Assembly: GCA_001604065.1 (NCBI GenBank)
Contig: LVAO01000001.1
Location: forward strand, 1-64,000
Source of the DNA: Clostridiales bacterium Firm_09
Lineage (GTDB): Bacteria > Bacillota > Clostridia > Christensenellales > DTU072
Direction of reading: 5' to 3'
DNA length: 64,000 bases
The notes under the pieces are model-generated. The model saw nothing but the letters and a program-made list of their open reading frames with translations. It ran no database searches and was not told the DNA's origin. Positions 40,599-52,068 of this stretch are shown one piece after another; position 1 is the first letter of the stretch, and every line of letters starts with the position of its first letter. Both the position numbers and the translations under genes were made by a program.

Positions 40599-41186
40599 AT
40601 GAGAACATCCGAAATTGTCCGAAAAACCAAAGAAACCGATATTTTCCTCTCCCTCAATCTGGATGGAAGCGGCAAAGCAAAGATTTCTACCGGAGTGGGT
40701 TTTTTTGACCATATGCTGGATTTATTTGCCGCGCACGGCAGATTTGACCTTACCGTCACATGCAAAGGCGATCTGAAGGTCGATGCGCATCACACCGTTG
40801 AGGATGTTGCCATAGCATTGGGCGGTTGTTTTAAGGAAGCACTCGGGGATAAGCGGGGCATCTGCCGCTATGGCAGTGTGACACTGCCCATGGACGAGGC
40901 GCTTGTGATGGTTGCGCTGGACTTCAGCGGCAGATCCTATCTGAATTATAACGTTGCGATTGCCGCAGAAAAGGTTGGAGAGTTTGACACAGAGCTGGGC
41001 GAAGAATTCATGGCGGCTTTTGTGAGAACGGCGGGTCTTACCCTCCACATCGAACAGTTGGAAGGCAGCAATGCCCACCACATCCTGGAGGCGGTTTTCA
41101 AGGCGCTTGCGCGTGCGCTTCGTCAGGCCATAGCTTATGACCCCGCCGCCAAGGACGAAATCCCTTCCACCAAAGGATTATTATAA
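40599..41186 (+). CDS. hisB: imidazoleglycerol-phosphate dehydratase
   Basis: STGVGFFDHMLDLFAAHG, DAHHTVEDVAIALG, NAHHILEAVFKALARALRQA. Confidence 0.97.
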   Translation: MRTSEIVRKTKETDIFLSLNLDGSGKAKISTGVGFFDHMLDLFAAHGRFDLTVTCKGDLKVDAHHTVEDVAIALGGCFKEALGDKRGICRYGSVTLPMDEALVMVALDFSGRSYLNYNVAIAAEKVGEFDTELGEEFMAAFVRTAGLTLHIEQLEGSNAHHILEAVFKALARALRQAIAYDPAAKDEIPSTKGLL

Positions 41187-41207
41187 GATTATTATAAGGA
41201 TAACAAT

Positions 41208-41816
41208 ATGATAGCAATCATCGACTACGGGGTAGGCAATCTTTTTTCCTTGAGCAGCTCACTGAATTATCTGGGGCTGTCCAATGCCGTCACCTCGGAA
41301 AAAAATGTCATTCTTGCTGCGGACAGAATCATTCTTCCCGGTGTCGGTGCCTTTGCGGACGCATATGCAAAACTGGAGGCAACCGGACTGATAAGCCTGA
41401 TAAAAGAAGAAGCCGCAGCGGGCAAACCGCTTCTGGGGATCTGTCTGGGTATGCAGATGCTGTTTGACAAGAGCTTTGAATACGGCGTGCATGCTGGCCT
41501 GGGATTTATCAGAGGGGAGGTTTGCCCCATTGCGGAGGATTTGACGGAACCTCTGAAAGTGCCGCATATCGGCTGGAACAGTCTGCATTTTGTCAAAGAC
41601 AGTCCGCTGTTCAAGTACAATAAAGAGGGGGATTACGTCTATTACGTGCATTCTTATTATGGAAAAAACTGCGCGGAGTCCGTCATCGCGACTTCCCTCT
41701 ACGGCATTGAGATCACGGGGGCGGTTGCCTGCGGCAACGTTTTCGGCACGCAGTTTCATCCGGAAAAAAGCGGAGAAGCCGGACTGCGGATATTAAAAGC
41801 ATTTTCTGAGGTATAA
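41208..41816 (+). CDS. hisH: imidazole glycerol phosphate synthase subunit HisH
   Basis: IDYGVGNLFSL, GICLGMQMLF, GTQFHPEKSG. Confidence 0.96.
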   Translation: MIAIIDYGVGNLFSLSSSLNYLGLSNAVTSEKNVILAADRIILPGVGAFADAYAKLEATGLISLIKEEAAAGKPLLGICLGMQMLFDKSFEYGVHAGLGFIRGEVCPIAEDLTEPLKVPHIGWNSLHFVKDSPLFKYNKEGDYVYYVHSYYGKNCAESVIATSLYGIEITGAVACGNVFGTQFHPEKSGEAGLRILKAFSEV

Positions 41817-41817
41817 G

Positions 41818-42540
41818 ATGGATATTTATCCCGCGATTGATATTCTGGGCGGCAAAGCCGTCCGTCTGACGAGGGGCGATTATGCAACGGGCGAGGTGTT
41901 TTCGGACGATCCCGTAAAGGTGCTGCAAGGCTTCAGAAAGCAGGGAGCACAGTTTTTGCATGTCGTCGATCTGGACGGTGCCAAGGACGGCAGCATTGCT
42001 AATTTTGCCATCATCCGCCGTTTGGCGGCAGAAGGCGGTGTATTCATGGAGGTCGGCGGCGGAATCCGCAACGAAGAACGCGTCAGAAGCTATCTGGAGT
42101 TGGGTGTCGGCCGCGTTATTCTGGGCACGGCGGCGGTCCGCGATTTTTCTTTTGCAGAGAAAATGGCCGCCAGGTATCCCGGCAGGATAGCCGTTGGTGT
42201 GGATGCCAAAGACGGATTTGTCGCGGTGGATGGCTGGAAAACGGTCACCGATACCGATGCCTATCTGTTTTGCGCGCGATGTGCGGAAGCAGGCATCGAC
42301 AAGGTCATTTTTACCGACATCGCTACCGACGGCGGGATGGCAGGCACCAATATGGAAGCATTTAGAAAGCTGTCCCAAATCAAAGGGTTGGATGTGATTG
42401 CTTCCGGCGGAATCTCGGACGAAACGGAGCTTCGCGCCCTTCGCGTGCTTTCTGTATCGGGAGCTATTTTAGGCAAGGCGATATACAAAGGTTTGATTGA
42501 TTTGTCGCGCGCGGTGCAGATAGGGAGGGGCGAATTATGA
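41818..42540 (+). CDS. hisA: ProFAR isomerase HisA
   Basis: YPAIDILGGKAVRLTRGDY, VGGGIRNEERV, TDIATDGGMAGTN. Confidence 0.96.
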   Translation: MDIYPAIDILGGKAVRLTRGDYATGEVFSDDPVKVLQGFRKQGAQFLHVVDLDGAKDGSIANFAIIRRLAAEGGVFMEVGGGIRNEERVRSYLELGVGRVILGTAAVRDFSFAEKMAARYPGRIAVGVDAKDGFVAVDGWKTVTDTDAYLFCARCAEAGIDKVIFTDIATDGGMAGTNMEAFRKLSQIKGLDVIASGGISDETELRALRVLSVSGAILGKAIYKGLIDLSRAVQIGRGEL

Positions 42541-43295
42541 TTACCAAGCGGATTATACCTTGTCTGGATGTGCGCAACGGGCGCGTAGTCAAGGGTGTCA
42601 ATTTTTCGGGTGTGCAGGACGTGGAAGATCCTGTTGCGATGGCGGCATTTTATAATGAGAGCGGCGCGGATGAATTGGTTTTCTACGACATTACCGCCTC
42701 TTTTGAAGGACGGGCGCTGTTCAACGATGTTCTGACCGAAGTTGCCAAGCAGATTTTTATTCCGTTAACGGTGGGTGGCGCCATCAACAGCGTTGCGGAT
42801 TTCGACCGGGTTCTCAAGTGCGGTGCGGACAAGGTCAGCGTCAATACGGGCGCTGTCCGCAATCCTTCGCTCATTACGGAGGCCGCAAAACGGTATGGTA
42901 ATCAATGCGTGGTGCTCTCGATGGACGTCAAGAGAGTGGACGGAAAATACACGATTTTCGCCAAAGGCGGCAGAGAAAACACCGGCATTGACGCATTGGA
43001 ATGGGCAAGACAGGGAGAAGACCGGGGAGCGGGCGAATTGGTGGTCAACAGTATCGATACCGACGGTGTCAAACGTGGCTTCGATACAGAACTTCTGGAA
43101 GAAATCGGCAGACGCGTATCTGTTCCCATCATCGCTTCGGGCGGGGCCGGCAGCAAGGAGGATTTTCTGAAGCTTTTCAAGACCCTTCCCAAGGTGGACG
43201 CGGGGCTGGCGGCATCCATTTTCCATTTCAAGGAAATCAATATCCGGGATCTGAAAAACTATCTGCGTTCAAACGGCGTGGAAGTGAGATTATAA
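42537..43295 (+). CDS. hisF: imidazole glycerol phosphate synthase subunit HisF
   Basis: KRIIPCLDVRNGRVVKGVNF, PLTVGGAI, NSIDTDGVKRGFD, ASGGAG. Confidence 0.97.
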   Translation: MITKRIIPCLDVRNGRVVKGVNFSGVQDVEDPVAMAAFYNESGADELVFYDITASFEGRALFNDVLTEVAKQIFIPLTVGGAINSVADFDRVLKCGADKVSVNTGAVRNPSLITEAAKRYGNQCVVLSMDVKRVDGKYTIFAKGGRENTGIDALEWARQGEDRGAGELVVNSIDTDGVKRGFDTELLEEIGRRVSVPIIASGGAGSKEDFLKLFKTLPKVDAGLAASIFHFKEINIRDLKNYLRSNGVEVRL

Positions 43296-43318
43296 AATTC
43301 TGAATCGGGAGAAAGAAT

Positions 43319-43966
43319 ATGCTGGACATCAAAGACATTAAGTTTAATCAGGACGGATTGGTTCCTGCCATCGTACAGGACTATTTTACAAAAGAAGTGC
43401 TGACGGTAGCCTATATGAATTATGAGAGTCTGTCAATCAGTATGGAGGAAGAAAAGACCTGCTTTTACAGCCGTTCGCGCAAGACACTCTGGCGAAAAGG
43501 CGAAACCTCCGGCAACTTTCAACACATTGTTTCCATCAAAGCGGATTGCGACAGGGATGCACTGGTAATCGAGGTTGTGAAAGATGGACCCGCCTGCCAT
43601 CTGGGCAATGAGAGCTGCTTTGTGGATAAGCTGTTCCAAAGCACGCAATACGGAGAATTTTCTTATGAAAAGCTGTTCGGACTCATCAAAAGCAGGAAGT
43701 CCGATCCGCAGGAAGGTTCTTATACTACTTATCTTTTTCAGAAGGGCATCGACAAGATTCTCAAAAAGGTGGGCGAAGAAGCAACCGAGGTCATCATTGC
43801 CGGCAAGGGCGGCAGCAAAGAAGAGCTTATTTATGAAATTGCCGATCTCACTTACCATGTCATGGTGCTGATGGCAGAACAAAATGTGACATTAAACGAG
43901 ATATTTGCAGAATTGTCTTCCCGCCATGTGATTGATAAGAAGGTCAAGCAAGAAAAGATGAAATAA
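43319..43966 (+). CDS. hisIE: bifunctional PR-AMP cyclohydrolase / PR-ATP pyrophosphatase
   Basis: [28 protein letters not shown] (HisI); [21 protein letters not shown] (HisE). Confidence 0.96.
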   Translation: MLDIKDIKFNQDGLVPAIVQDYFTKEVLTVAYMNYESLSISMEEEKTCFYSRSRKTLWRKGETSGNFQHIVSIKADCDRDALVIEVVKDGPACHLGNESCFVDKLFQSTQYGEFSYEKLFGLIKSRKSDPQEGSYTTYLFQKGIDKILKKVGEEATEVIIAGKGGSKEELIYEIADLTYHVMVLMAEQNVTLNEIFAELSSRHVIDKKVKQEKMK

Positions 43967-43987
43967 TCAAAAAGGCGCGCAAAGCAT

Positions 43988-44016
43988 TTGCATTTCAACA
44001 AGAGGTGTGTTATAAT
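43988..44016 (+). promoter_or_regulatory. pyr operon promoter (TTGCAT-N17-TATAAT)
   Basis: -35 43988-43993, -10 44011-44016. Confidence 0.85.
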
Positions 44017-44085
44017 ACCTCGAAAGGTTAAGAGCAATCAAAGGATACAAACCTCACAATGGTCTTTGCGAGAGGTAAATGAGTT

Positions 44086-44958
44086 ATGAGAGGCTTGCTG
44101 ACACTAAAGTCCTTATCCACGCAAGAAATAATGGACATCATTAATTTAGCCATCCGTTTCAAAAATGGGTTGACCGTAAATTTCTCGGGGAAGAAAATGG
44201 TCAACCTTTTTTATGAGAACTCAACCCGTACCCAATACAGCTTTCAGATTGCGATGCTCAATCTTGGTATCGCGCCCCTGAGCTTCAACCTTGCCACCTC
44301 CAGCGTCATCAAAGGCGAAACTCTTTACGATACGGTACGCACCTTTGAGAGCCTCGGTGTCGACGGCATTGTAATCCGTCATACGCAGGATGTTTATTAC
44401 AGGGAGCTTGAAACAATCAAGGTCCCTATTTTTAACGGCGGCGATGGTACCAGTGACCATCCCACACAGACACTTCTGGATCTGATGACGATATATGAAG
44501 AATTCGGCAAATTTCAAGGACTGAAAATCTGTCTGGTAGGGGATGTTTTACATTCCCGCGTCGCACACGGCAATGCGGAAGTAATGAAACGTCTTGGCAT
44601 GGAGGTCTATATCAGCGGGCCAGAAATATTCGCAGACCAGACAGGGCCTTATCTTCCTATAGACGAGGCGGTCGCAACATGCGATATCATCAATCTTCTC
44701 CGCGTTCAGTTCGAGCGTCACGAAAAAGAGATGAACATTACAAAAGAAGAGTATCATCGTCAATGGGGGCTTACCGTCGAGCGTGTCGCGGCAATGAAAA
44801 AGGGCGCAATCATCATGCATCCCGCGCCCATCAACCGTGGAGTAGAAATAGCTTCCGAAGTTGCAGAATGCGTATCGAGCAGAATTTATAAGCAGATGGA
44901 AAACGGCGTGTATGTCCGTATGGCGGTCATTACAATGGCGCTGGAGGGCAAGCTGTGA
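44086..44958 (+). CDS. pyrB: aspartate carbamoyltransferase catalytic subunit
   Basis: NLFYENSTRTQYSFQIA, GGDGTSDHPTQTLLDLMTI, MHPAPINRGVEI. Confidence 0.97.
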   Translation: MRGLLTLKSLSTQEIMDIINLAIRFKNGLTVNFSGKKMVNLFYENSTRTQYSFQIAMLNLGIAPLSFNLATSSVIKGETLYDTVRTFESLGVDGIVIRHTQDVYYRELETIKVPIFNGGDGTSDHPTQTLLDLMTIYEEFGKFQGLKICLVGDVLHSRVAHGNAEVMKRLGMEVYISGPEIFADQTGPYLPIDEAVATCDIINLLRVQFERHEKEMNITKEEYHRQWGLTVERVAAMKKGAIIMHPAPINRGVEIASEVAECVSSRIYKQMENGVYVRMAVITMALEGKL

Positions 44959-46172
44959 TACTTCTTAAGGGCGGTCAGACGCTCTGCGCGGGCAAGCTTG
45001 CGCCCATGGATGTGTTGATTGAGGGCAGCAGGATTGTCCGTGTTGCGCGGGATATCGATTCTCCGGGAGCAATGCTCTTCGATATGCACGGCTGCTGGGT
45101 CGCACCCGGCGCGGTGGATGTCCATGCGCACCTTAGAGAACCGGGCTATGCGCACAAAGAAACTATATACAGCGGTACGCGGAGCGCAGCAAAGGGTGGC
45201 ATTACGGCAGTCATGTCCATGCCGAATCTCGACCCTTGTCCGGACAGCATAGAGAATCTGGCTGTTCAAACGGCGATTATTGCGAAAGACGCTGCGATCA
45301 GAGTATATCCGTATGCTTCGCTTACTAAGGCAGAAAAAGGAGAGAGCCTGTCGGATATCCGTCAGCTCAGCAAGCTGGTCAAGGCATTCAGCGACGACGG
45401 GCGTTGTGTCAACAATATCCGGCTTCTCGAACAGGCCATGCGCATTGTCAGGGAATGCGGCGGCATCATCGCTTCACATTCCGAAGCCGCGGGATATGCT
45501 GGTACAGAAGCGGAGAGCGTCGCGGTAGAAAGAGAGTGCGAACTTGTCTGCAAAACAGGCTGCCGATATCATTTCTGTCATCTGTCCACCAAAAAAAGCT
45601 TTGATGCGGTGCGGCAAGCGAAAAGCGTCGGTGCGGATATAACCTGCGAAGTGATGCCTCACCATCTGTTTTTGGATGAAGAAGATGTGAAGGGCAACCC
45701 CAATGCCAAAATGAGTCCGCCGCTCAGAAGCAAAGAGGACAGGGAATATACGGTCCAGGCGCTTCTTGACGGCACCGCGGATATGATAGCGACGGATCAT
45801 GCGCCGCACGCCGCTGCAGAAAAGGCCATGGGCTTTGACAAGGCTCCCAACGGAATCATCGGCTTCGAAACGCTGCTGCCCCTGGTTTATACCGGTATGG
45901 TAAAGACAGGATATGCTGATTGCAAAATGATGCAAAAATGGGTAACAGAGTCTCCGGCATCAAGATTTGGTATCCCATATTCAATTATTGAAGAAGGTGC
46001 AGTCGCTGATATTGTTGCGCTGGATATAGCAGTTGAACGGGTTTATAAAATAGATTCAACCCTATCGAAAAGTAAAAATACTCCCTTCTCGGGAAGTGTG
46101 CTGTATGGCACACCGGTACTGACGCTCGCAGACGGCAGGATTGTATACGATACAGACAGGAGGATGCAATGA
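44955..46172 (+). CDS. pyrC: dihydroorotase
   Basis: DVHAHLREPGYAHKETIYSG, SHSEA, ATDHAPHAAAEK; GTG start, overlaps pyrB stop. Confidence 0.96.
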   Translation: MILLKGGQTLCAGKLAPMDVLIEGSRIVRVARDIDSPGAMLFDMHGCWVAPGAVDVHAHLREPGYAHKETIYSGTRSAAKGGITAVMSMPNLDPCPDSIENLAVQTAIIAKDAAIRVYPYASLTKAEKGESLSDIRQLSKLVKAFSDDGRCVNNIRLLEQAMRIVRECGGIIASHSEAAGYAGTEAESVAVERECELVCKTGCRYHFCHLSTKKSFDAVRQAKSVGADITCEVMPHHLFLDEEDVKGNPNAKMSPPLRSKEDREYTVQALLDGTADMIATDHAPHAAAEKAMGFDKAPNGIIGFETLLPLVYTGMVKTGYADCKMMQKWVTESPASRFGIPYSIIEEGAVADIVALDIAVERVYKIDSTLSKSKNTPFSGSVLYGTPVLTLADGRIVYDTDRRMQ

Positions 46173-47278
46173 AGGAAAGAATGTTGGTGCTGGAAAACGG
46201 GCGCGTCTTTTACGGCAACGGCTTTGGCAGCCGCGCGCAAAAGATTGCCGAAATCGTTTTCAATACCTCAATGGTTGGCTATCAGGAGATTATGTCCGAT
46301 CCGTCCTATTGCGGGCAGATGGTTGTAATGAGCTATCCGCTGATAGGAAATTACGGTCTGACAGATGATGATTATGAATCCAAAGGGATATATTTTTCGG
46401 GATTCATTGTACGCGAGTACAATGACAATCCTTCCAACTTCCGCTTCACCAAGACGCTCGGCGAAGTGATGGAGGACAACAACGCCTCAGGCATCAGCGG
46501 GGTGGATACCCGGGAGATTGTGCGGATCATACGCGACGAGGGTTCAATGAAGGCGATGATTTGCGATGCATCAAGAAATGTCGAAGAATGCGTCGCCCAG
46601 CTGAAGGCTGCAAAGCTTTCTACCAGACAGGTGGAAGAAGTCAGCGGCAAAAAAATATGGTTTTCGCGCACACGCAATCCTATATATACGGTTGTTGCGC
46701 TGGATTGCGGCATCAAGCACAACATCATCAACTGTCTCAACAAAATGGGCTGCAATGTGGTGGTTGTGCCTTATAATACGCCTAAAAATGTTGTTATGCA
46801 ATACAGGCCGGACGGACTCTTTTTGTCCAACGGGCCCGGAGACCCGGAGAATGTCAAAGAAGCTATCGAATTGGTGCGGCAGATGAAAGGCGTCGTGCCC
46901 ATCTTTGGCATCTGTCTGGGGCACCAGATCATCGGTTTGGCTTACGGCGCAAAAACATATAAAATGAAATTCGGTCACCGGGGAGGGAATCATCCTGTCA
47001 AGAATCTGGTAACCGGCAAGGTCGAAATCACTTCGCAAAATCACTCTTATGCAGTGAGCAAAGAGAGTCTGGAAGGCACCGGACTGATACTGACCCATAT
47101 CAATCTTCTTGATAATGAAGCGGAAGGCATGGCCGATTACGAAAACAGGGTGATGAGTGTTCAGTTTCATCCGGAAAGCGCGCCCGGTCCTCAGGACAGC
47201 GGATATCTTTTCGGACAATTCATTGAACTTATGAAAGCCGCGGGAGGAAATAAAAATGCCCAAGAGAACAGATATTAA
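46169..47278 (+). CDS. carA: carbamoyl-phosphate synthase small subunit
   Basis: [53 protein letters not shown]. Confidence 0.97.
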   Translation: MKERMLVLENGRVFYGNGFGSRAQKIAEIVFNTSMVGYQEIMSDPSYCGQMVVMSYPLIGNYGLTDDDYESKGIYFSGFIVREYNDNPSNFRFTKTLGEVMEDNNASGISGVDTREIVRIIRDEGSMKAMICDASRNVEECVAQLKAAKLSTRQVEEVSGKKIWFSRTRNPIYTVVALDCGIKHNIINCLNKMGCNVVVVPYNTPKNVVMQYRPDGLFLSNGPGDPENVKEAIELVRQMKGVVPIFGICLGHQIIGLAYGAKTYKMKFGHRGGNHPVKNLVTGKVEITSQNHSYAVSKESLEGTGLILTHINLLDNEAEGMADYENRVMSVQFHPESAPGPQDSGYLFGQFIELMKAAGGNKNAQENRY

Positions 47279-50200
47279 AAAAATAATGGTGATCGGTTCG
47301 GGTCCGATTGTCATCGGACAGGCTGCAGAATTCGACTATGCCGGCACGCAGGCTTGTCTTGCCCTTAAAGAAGAAGGTTATGAGGTTGTTTTGGTAAACA
47401 GCAATCCCGCAACAATCATGACGGATGTCAACATTGCGGATAAAGTTTATATGGAGCCTCTTGACCTGGAGTATGTTTCCAAAATCATTCGCCATGAGCG
47501 TCCGGATGGATTGGTAGGGAGCCTCGGCGGCCAGACCGGCTTGAATCTGAGCATGCAGCTCTATAGAAGCGGCGTGCTGGACGAATGCGGGGTAGAATTG
47601 CTGGGCACAGGATATGAGGCGATTGCCAACGCCGAAGACAGGCAGCTCTTCCGTGATCTCTGCGTCCGCATCGGTGAACCTGTACTCCAGTCGTTTACGG
47701 CGACAACCATAGAAGAGTCGCTCAAAGCCGCCAATATCATCGGGTATCCGATTATCGTACGTCCGGCATTCACGCTGGGAGGCACCGGCGGCGGCTTTGC
47801 GGACAACGACGAGGAGCTTAGGGAACTTGCCAAACATGCTTTGAAGCTCTCTCCCGTTTCTCAAATTCTTATAGAAAAATCCATCAAGGGGTTCAAGGAA
47901 ATTGAGTTCGAAGTCATGCGGGACAGCAACGATACGGCGCTGACGGTTTGCTGCATGGAGAATATTGATCCTGTCGGTGTTCATACAGGAGACTCATGGG
48001 TTGTCGCTCCCAGTCAGACGCTTTCCAATAAGGATTATCAGATGCTGCGCGACAGTGCCTTAAAGATTATCCGCGCACTTAAAATCGAGGGAGGCTGCAA
48101 TATCCAGTTCTCACTGGATCCTTTTTCATTCCAATATTATGTCATCGAAGTCAATCCCAGGGTGAGCCGTTCTTCTGCGCTGGCGTCCAAGGCGACAGGC
48201 TATCCCATTGCGAGGGTATCTGCGAAAATTGCTTGCGGCTTGCGGCTGGATGAAATCAGGATTGCCAATACTTTGGCATCCTTCGAGCCTGCATTGGACT
48301 ACGTTGTCGCAAAGATTCCCAGATTCCCCTTTGACAAATTCACCGATGCCAACCGCCATCTCTCAACACAGATGAAGGCAACCGGCGAGGTGATGGGCAT
48401 CGGACGGACGATAGAAGAAGCTTTATTGAAGTCAATCCGCTCTTTGGAGATCGGATTATGCCATATTGAGATCCCAAAACTCGCAAAACTATCGAATCAT
48501 GATCTTGTCGATCTGATAATAGAAAATACGGATGAACGCATGTATGCGATAGCGGAGGCAATCCGAAGGGATATCACGCTTGATTATCTTTATACGCTGA
48601 CCAAGATTGACAGGCTGTTCTTGGATAAGATAGCCAAGATAGTAGAATATGAGAAGGTCATCAAAAGCAGTCCTGGCGATATTTCTGTACTCAGAGAGGC
48701 AAAGCGCCGCGGGTTTTCGGATGAATATATCGGCAAGTGCTGGGGAATGAGTTTTGATAAAGTATATGCTCTCCGCAAACAGATCGGGCTTTATCCTGTT
48801 TATAAAATGATTGATACCTGCGCAAGCGAATTCAAGTCCTACATTCCTTATTTTTATTCGACCTATGAGAGCGAAAACGAATCTCGTGTGGGCAAAAAAG
48901 AAAAAGTGATTGTTTTTGGCAGCGGACCTATACGCATCGGGCAGGGCATCGAATTCGATTATTCTACGGTCCATGCGGTCTGGGCAATCCAGCAGGCGGG
49001 TTATGAAGCCATTATTATAAACAACAATCCGGAAACGGTTTCTACGGATTATACGCTCAGCGACAAGCTGTATTTTGAGCCTCTGACCTTCGAAGATGTC
49101 ATGAATATCGTTGACTATGAAAAACCGAAGGGAGTCATAGTTGCGCTCGGCGGCCAAACGGCAATCAATCTTGCGGAAGATCTTGCTGCGGCGGGTGTCC
49201 ATATTCTGGGCACCAGCAGCGAAAATATTGCAATTGCCGAAGACAGGGATAAATTTGAAAAATTGCTTAAAGATTTGGGGATTCCCATGCCCCAGGGCGA
49301 ATCTGTTTATGGATTAAAAGAAGGCAAGGAAGCGGCTTTGCGTATCGGCTATCCCGTTTTGGTACGGCCTTCTTTTGTTCTGGGCGGAAGGATGATGCAT
49401 ATTGTCTATGATGAAAACGCGCTCTGCACCTTCCTGACAGAGGCCGTCAAGCTGAACGAAAAACATCCGGTTCTGATCGACAAATATATTGAAGGCAGGG
49501 AGTGCGAAGTGGATGCAGTCTGCGACGGACATGAGGTTTTTATTCCCGGCATCATGGAGCATATAGAAAAGGCCGGAGTGCACAGCGGCGACTCGATGAG
49601 CGTCTATCCCACTTATTCGCTGTCAGAAAAGGTGCGTGAAACGATCATCGACTATACCAACCGTGTCGGCATTGCCAATGGCATCATCGGACCGTTCAAT
49701 ATCCAGTTCATCGTTGACAAATCGGATAATGTATATATCATTGAAGTCAATCCGAGAAGCAGCCGCACAGTACCCTTTTTAGCCAAGGTGACCGGAGCGC
49801 CCATTGCCAATATTGCCACCAAGGTAATGCTTGGGCAGACGCTCAAAGAGTTGGGATATACCGGAGTGCTTCCGCGTAAAAACAGATGGTTTGTCAAATC
49901 CCCTACTTTTTCTTTCTCCAAGCTGTCCGGTCTGGATGCTGTTTTGTCGCCGGAGATGAAATCGACCGGCGAAGCCATCGGGTATGACGACAATCTTAAT
50001 CGTGCTATCTATAAATCCATCAGTGCATCCGGCCTGCGCGTCAGCAACAGTGGTACGGTACTGGCGACCATCAGCGATGCCGATAAAGAAAAGACATTGC
50101 CGCTTATCAAAAGATTTTATGACCTCGGCTTCAACATTGAGGCGACAGAGGGCACGGCGATGTTTCTGAAATCTCATGGTATACGCACCAAGATAAGAAA

Positions 50201-50429
50201 GAAGATTTCGCAGGGCAGCGAAGAGATTCTGGAAGCGCTGCGTAAAGGCTATATTACGTATGTTGTAAATACCCTAAGCCAGGATGAGATAGCCGTCCGC
50301 CGCGACGGCATCAAAATCCGTCGGACTGCGGTAGAAAACAACGTACCGGTATTCACCTCGCTGGACACCGTCAACGCGCTTCTCAATGTTCTGGAAGATA
50401 TCACGATAGGAGTATCCACAATCGGATAA
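47256..50429 (+). CDS. carB: carbamoyl-phosphate synthase large subunit
   Basis: [25 protein letters not shown] and second-half [24 protein letters not shown]. Confidence 0.97.
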   Translation: MPKRTDIKKIMVIGSGPIVIGQAAEFDYAGTQACLALKEEGYEVVLVNSNPATIMTDVNIADKVYMEPLDLEYVSKIIRHERPDGLVGSLGGQTGLNLSMQLYRSGVLDECGVELLGTGYEAIANAEDRQLFRDLCVRIGEPVLQSFTATTIEESLKAANIIGYPIIVRPAFTLGGTGGGFADNDEELRELAKHALKLSPVSQILIEKSIKGFKEIEFEVMRDSNDTALTVCCMENIDPVGVHTGDSWVVAPSQTLSNKDYQMLRDSALKIIRALKIEGGCNIQFSLDPFSFQYYVIEVNPRVSRSSALASKATGYPIARVSAKIACGLRLDEIRIANTLASFEPALDYVVAKIPRFPFDKFTDANRHLSTQMKATGEVMGIGRTIEEALLKSIRSLEIGLCHIEIPKLAKLSNHDLVDLIIENTDERMYAIAEAIRRDITLDYLYTLTKIDRLFLDKIAKIVEYEKVIKSSPGDISVLREAKRRGFSDEYIGKCWGMSFDKVYALRKQIGLYPVYKMIDTCASEFKSYIPYFYSTYESENESRVGKKEKVIVFGSGPIRIGQGIEFDYSTVHAVWAIQQAGYEAIIINNNPETVSTDYTLSDKLYFEPLTFEDVMNIVDYEKPKGVIVALGGQTAINLAEDLAAAGVHILGTSSENIAIAEDRDKFEKLLKDLGIPMPQGESVYGLKEGKEAALRIGYPVLVRPSFVLGGRMMHIVYDENALCTFLTEAVKLNEKHPVLIDKYIEGRECEVDAVCDGHEVFIPGIMEHIEKAGVHSGDSMSVYPTYSLSEKVRETIIDYTNRVGIANGIIGPFNIQFIVDKSDNVYIIEVNPRSSRTVPFLAKVTGAPIANIATKVMLGQTLKELGYTGVLPRKNRWFVKSPTFSFSKLSGLDAVLSPEMKSTGEAIGYDDNLNRAIYKSISASGLRVSNSGTVLATISDADKEKTLPLIKRFYDLGFNIEATEGTAMFLKSHGIRTKIRKKISQGSEEILEALRKGYITYVVNTLSQDEIAVRRDGIKIRRTAVENNVPVFTSLDTVNALLNVLEDITIGVSTIG

Positions 50430-51154
50430 TGGAATGCAGAAAACTCATCATACAATCGAACCGCCCGCTCAATGCCGCCGTATGGGAAATGAAACTGTAC
50501 GGAGAAAACCTTACCTCCGCGCCCGGACAGTTTATTGAGCTGGAAGTTCCGGATTGCTGTCTGAAGCGTCCCTTCAGCGTGGCGGACTGCCGGGAGGACG
50601 TGCTGACAATATTATATAAAGTGGTCGGCGAAGGCACAAAGAAAATGACCGCGCTTGCAGAGGGCAATAAGGTCTGTGCGCTTACAAATCTCGGAAAGGG
50701 CTTTGACAGCTCTTCTTCCGTGCAGCCTTTGCTGGTCGGCGGCGGCATTGGCGCTGCGCCCCTGTATTTTCTTGCAAAAGAGTTTGCAAAAAAAGGCATT
50801 CAACCGGTAATTTTGCTTGCCTTCCGCTGTGCGGAAGAAATCTATTATATGGATGAATTTGATGAAGTTGGGAATGTCCTGATTTCTACCGATAACGGCA
50901 GTCTGGGATTCCAAGGCAATGCGTTGGATGCACTAAAAGAGTATTCTCCCAATTTCGATATCTATTTTGCCTGCGGGCCGCTGCCGATGCTCAGGGCACT
51001 TGCGGGTTTTTCGGATAAGGGACAGCTTTCTTTGGAGGCACGCATGGGCTGCGGCTTCGGCGCGTGTATGGGTTGCTCCATCATAACGGTTTCGGGACCG
51101 AAGAGGGTATGCAAAGAAGGACCGGTATTTGCGGCAGGGGAGGTAATTTTCTGA
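50429..51154 (+). CDS. pyrK: dihydroorotate dehydrogenase electron transfer subunit
   Basis: FAD domain KRPFSVADC, GGGIGAAPL, C-terminal [2Fe-2S] CGFGACMGC...C. Confidence 0.95.
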   Translation: MECRKLIIQSNRPLNAAVWEMKLYGENLTSAPGQFIELEVPDCCLKRPFSVADCREDVLTILYKVVGEGTKKMTALAEGNKVCALTNLGKGFDSSSSVQPLLVGGGIGAAPLYFLAKEFAKKGIQPVILLAFRCAEEIYYMDEFDEVGNVLISTDNGSLGFQGNALDALKEYSPNFDIYFACGPLPMLRALAGFSDKGQLSLEARMGCGFGACMGCSIITVSGPKRVCKEGPVFAAGEVIF

Positions 51155-52068
51155 TGGATACCTCTGTCAATCTTCTTGGATATCGGTTGGACAATCCTGT
51201 TATCCCTGCGAGCGGTACTTTCGGCTTCGGATATGAATTTGCGGAATTTTATGATATCAACTGTCTGGGTTCGATTTCACTGAAGGGAACAACGCTTGAG
51301 CCGCGTTATGGCAACCCGCTTCCACGCATTGCAGAATGCCCTGCGGGAATGCTCAATTCTATCGGGCTTCAGAATCCCGGCGTGCAGAAGGTTGTCGGCG
51401 AAGAGCTTGTGAAGCTTGCAAAAGTTTTCAAAAAAAAGGCAATTGCCAATGTCGGCGGCTCGTGCACAGAGGATTATGTTCAGACAGTTGAGTATTTCAA
51501 TCATGCGGACAATATCTTTGCAATCGAGCTCAATATCAGCTGCCCCAACGTGAAATGCGGAGGCATGGCGTTCGGTACCGATCCGACAGTGGCAGGTGGA
51601 TTGATTTCTGCAGTGAAAAAAGTATGCACAAAGCCGCTCATCGTCAAGCTTTCTCCCAATGTGACAGATATTTCCGTTCTTGCAAGAGCGGCAGAGGATG
51701 CGGGCGCAGATGCCGTCAGTCTCATCAATACCCTGCTCGGAATGCGCATTGACCTCCGTACGGGAAAGCCTATTTTATCTATGAAAGCCGGCGGATACAG
51801 CGGCAGAGGGGTCTATCCGGTTGCCCTCCGCATGGTTTATCAGGTCCGACAAGCCGTAAACATCCCGGTCATCGGCATGGGCGGCATCTCTACTGCCTAT
51901 GACGTGTTAGAGATGATGATGGCGGGAGCTTCTGCCGTCATGGTGGGCACCGCAAATCTTATCCATCCGTTTGCCTGCCGTGATATCATTGCCGCATTGC
52001 CGGGCGCCATGGAAGAGTATAAAATAAACAGCCTTGAAACGATCATCGGGAGGGCGCATCATGCATGA
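51154..52068 (+). CDS. pyrD: dihydroorotate dehydrogenase (NAD-linked, class 1B)
   Basis: NPVIPASGTFGFGYEF, LNSIGLQNPG, ELNISCPNVKCGG, GMGGISTAYDVLEMMMAGAS. Confidence 0.96.
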   Translation: MDTSVNLLGYRLDNPVIPASGTFGFGYEFAEFYDINCLGSISLKGTTLEPRYGNPLPRIAECPAGMLNSIGLQNPGVQKVVGEELVKLAKVFKKKAIANVGGSCTEDYVQTVEYFNHADNIFAIELNISCPNVKCGGMAFGTDPTVAGGLISAVKKVCTKPLIVKLSPNVTDISVLARAAEDAGADAVSLINTLLGMRIDLRTGKPILSMKAGGYSGRGVYPVALRMVYQVRQAVNIPVIGMGGISTAYDVLEMMMAGASAVMVGTANLIHPFACRDIIAALPGAMEEYKINSLETIIGRAHHA

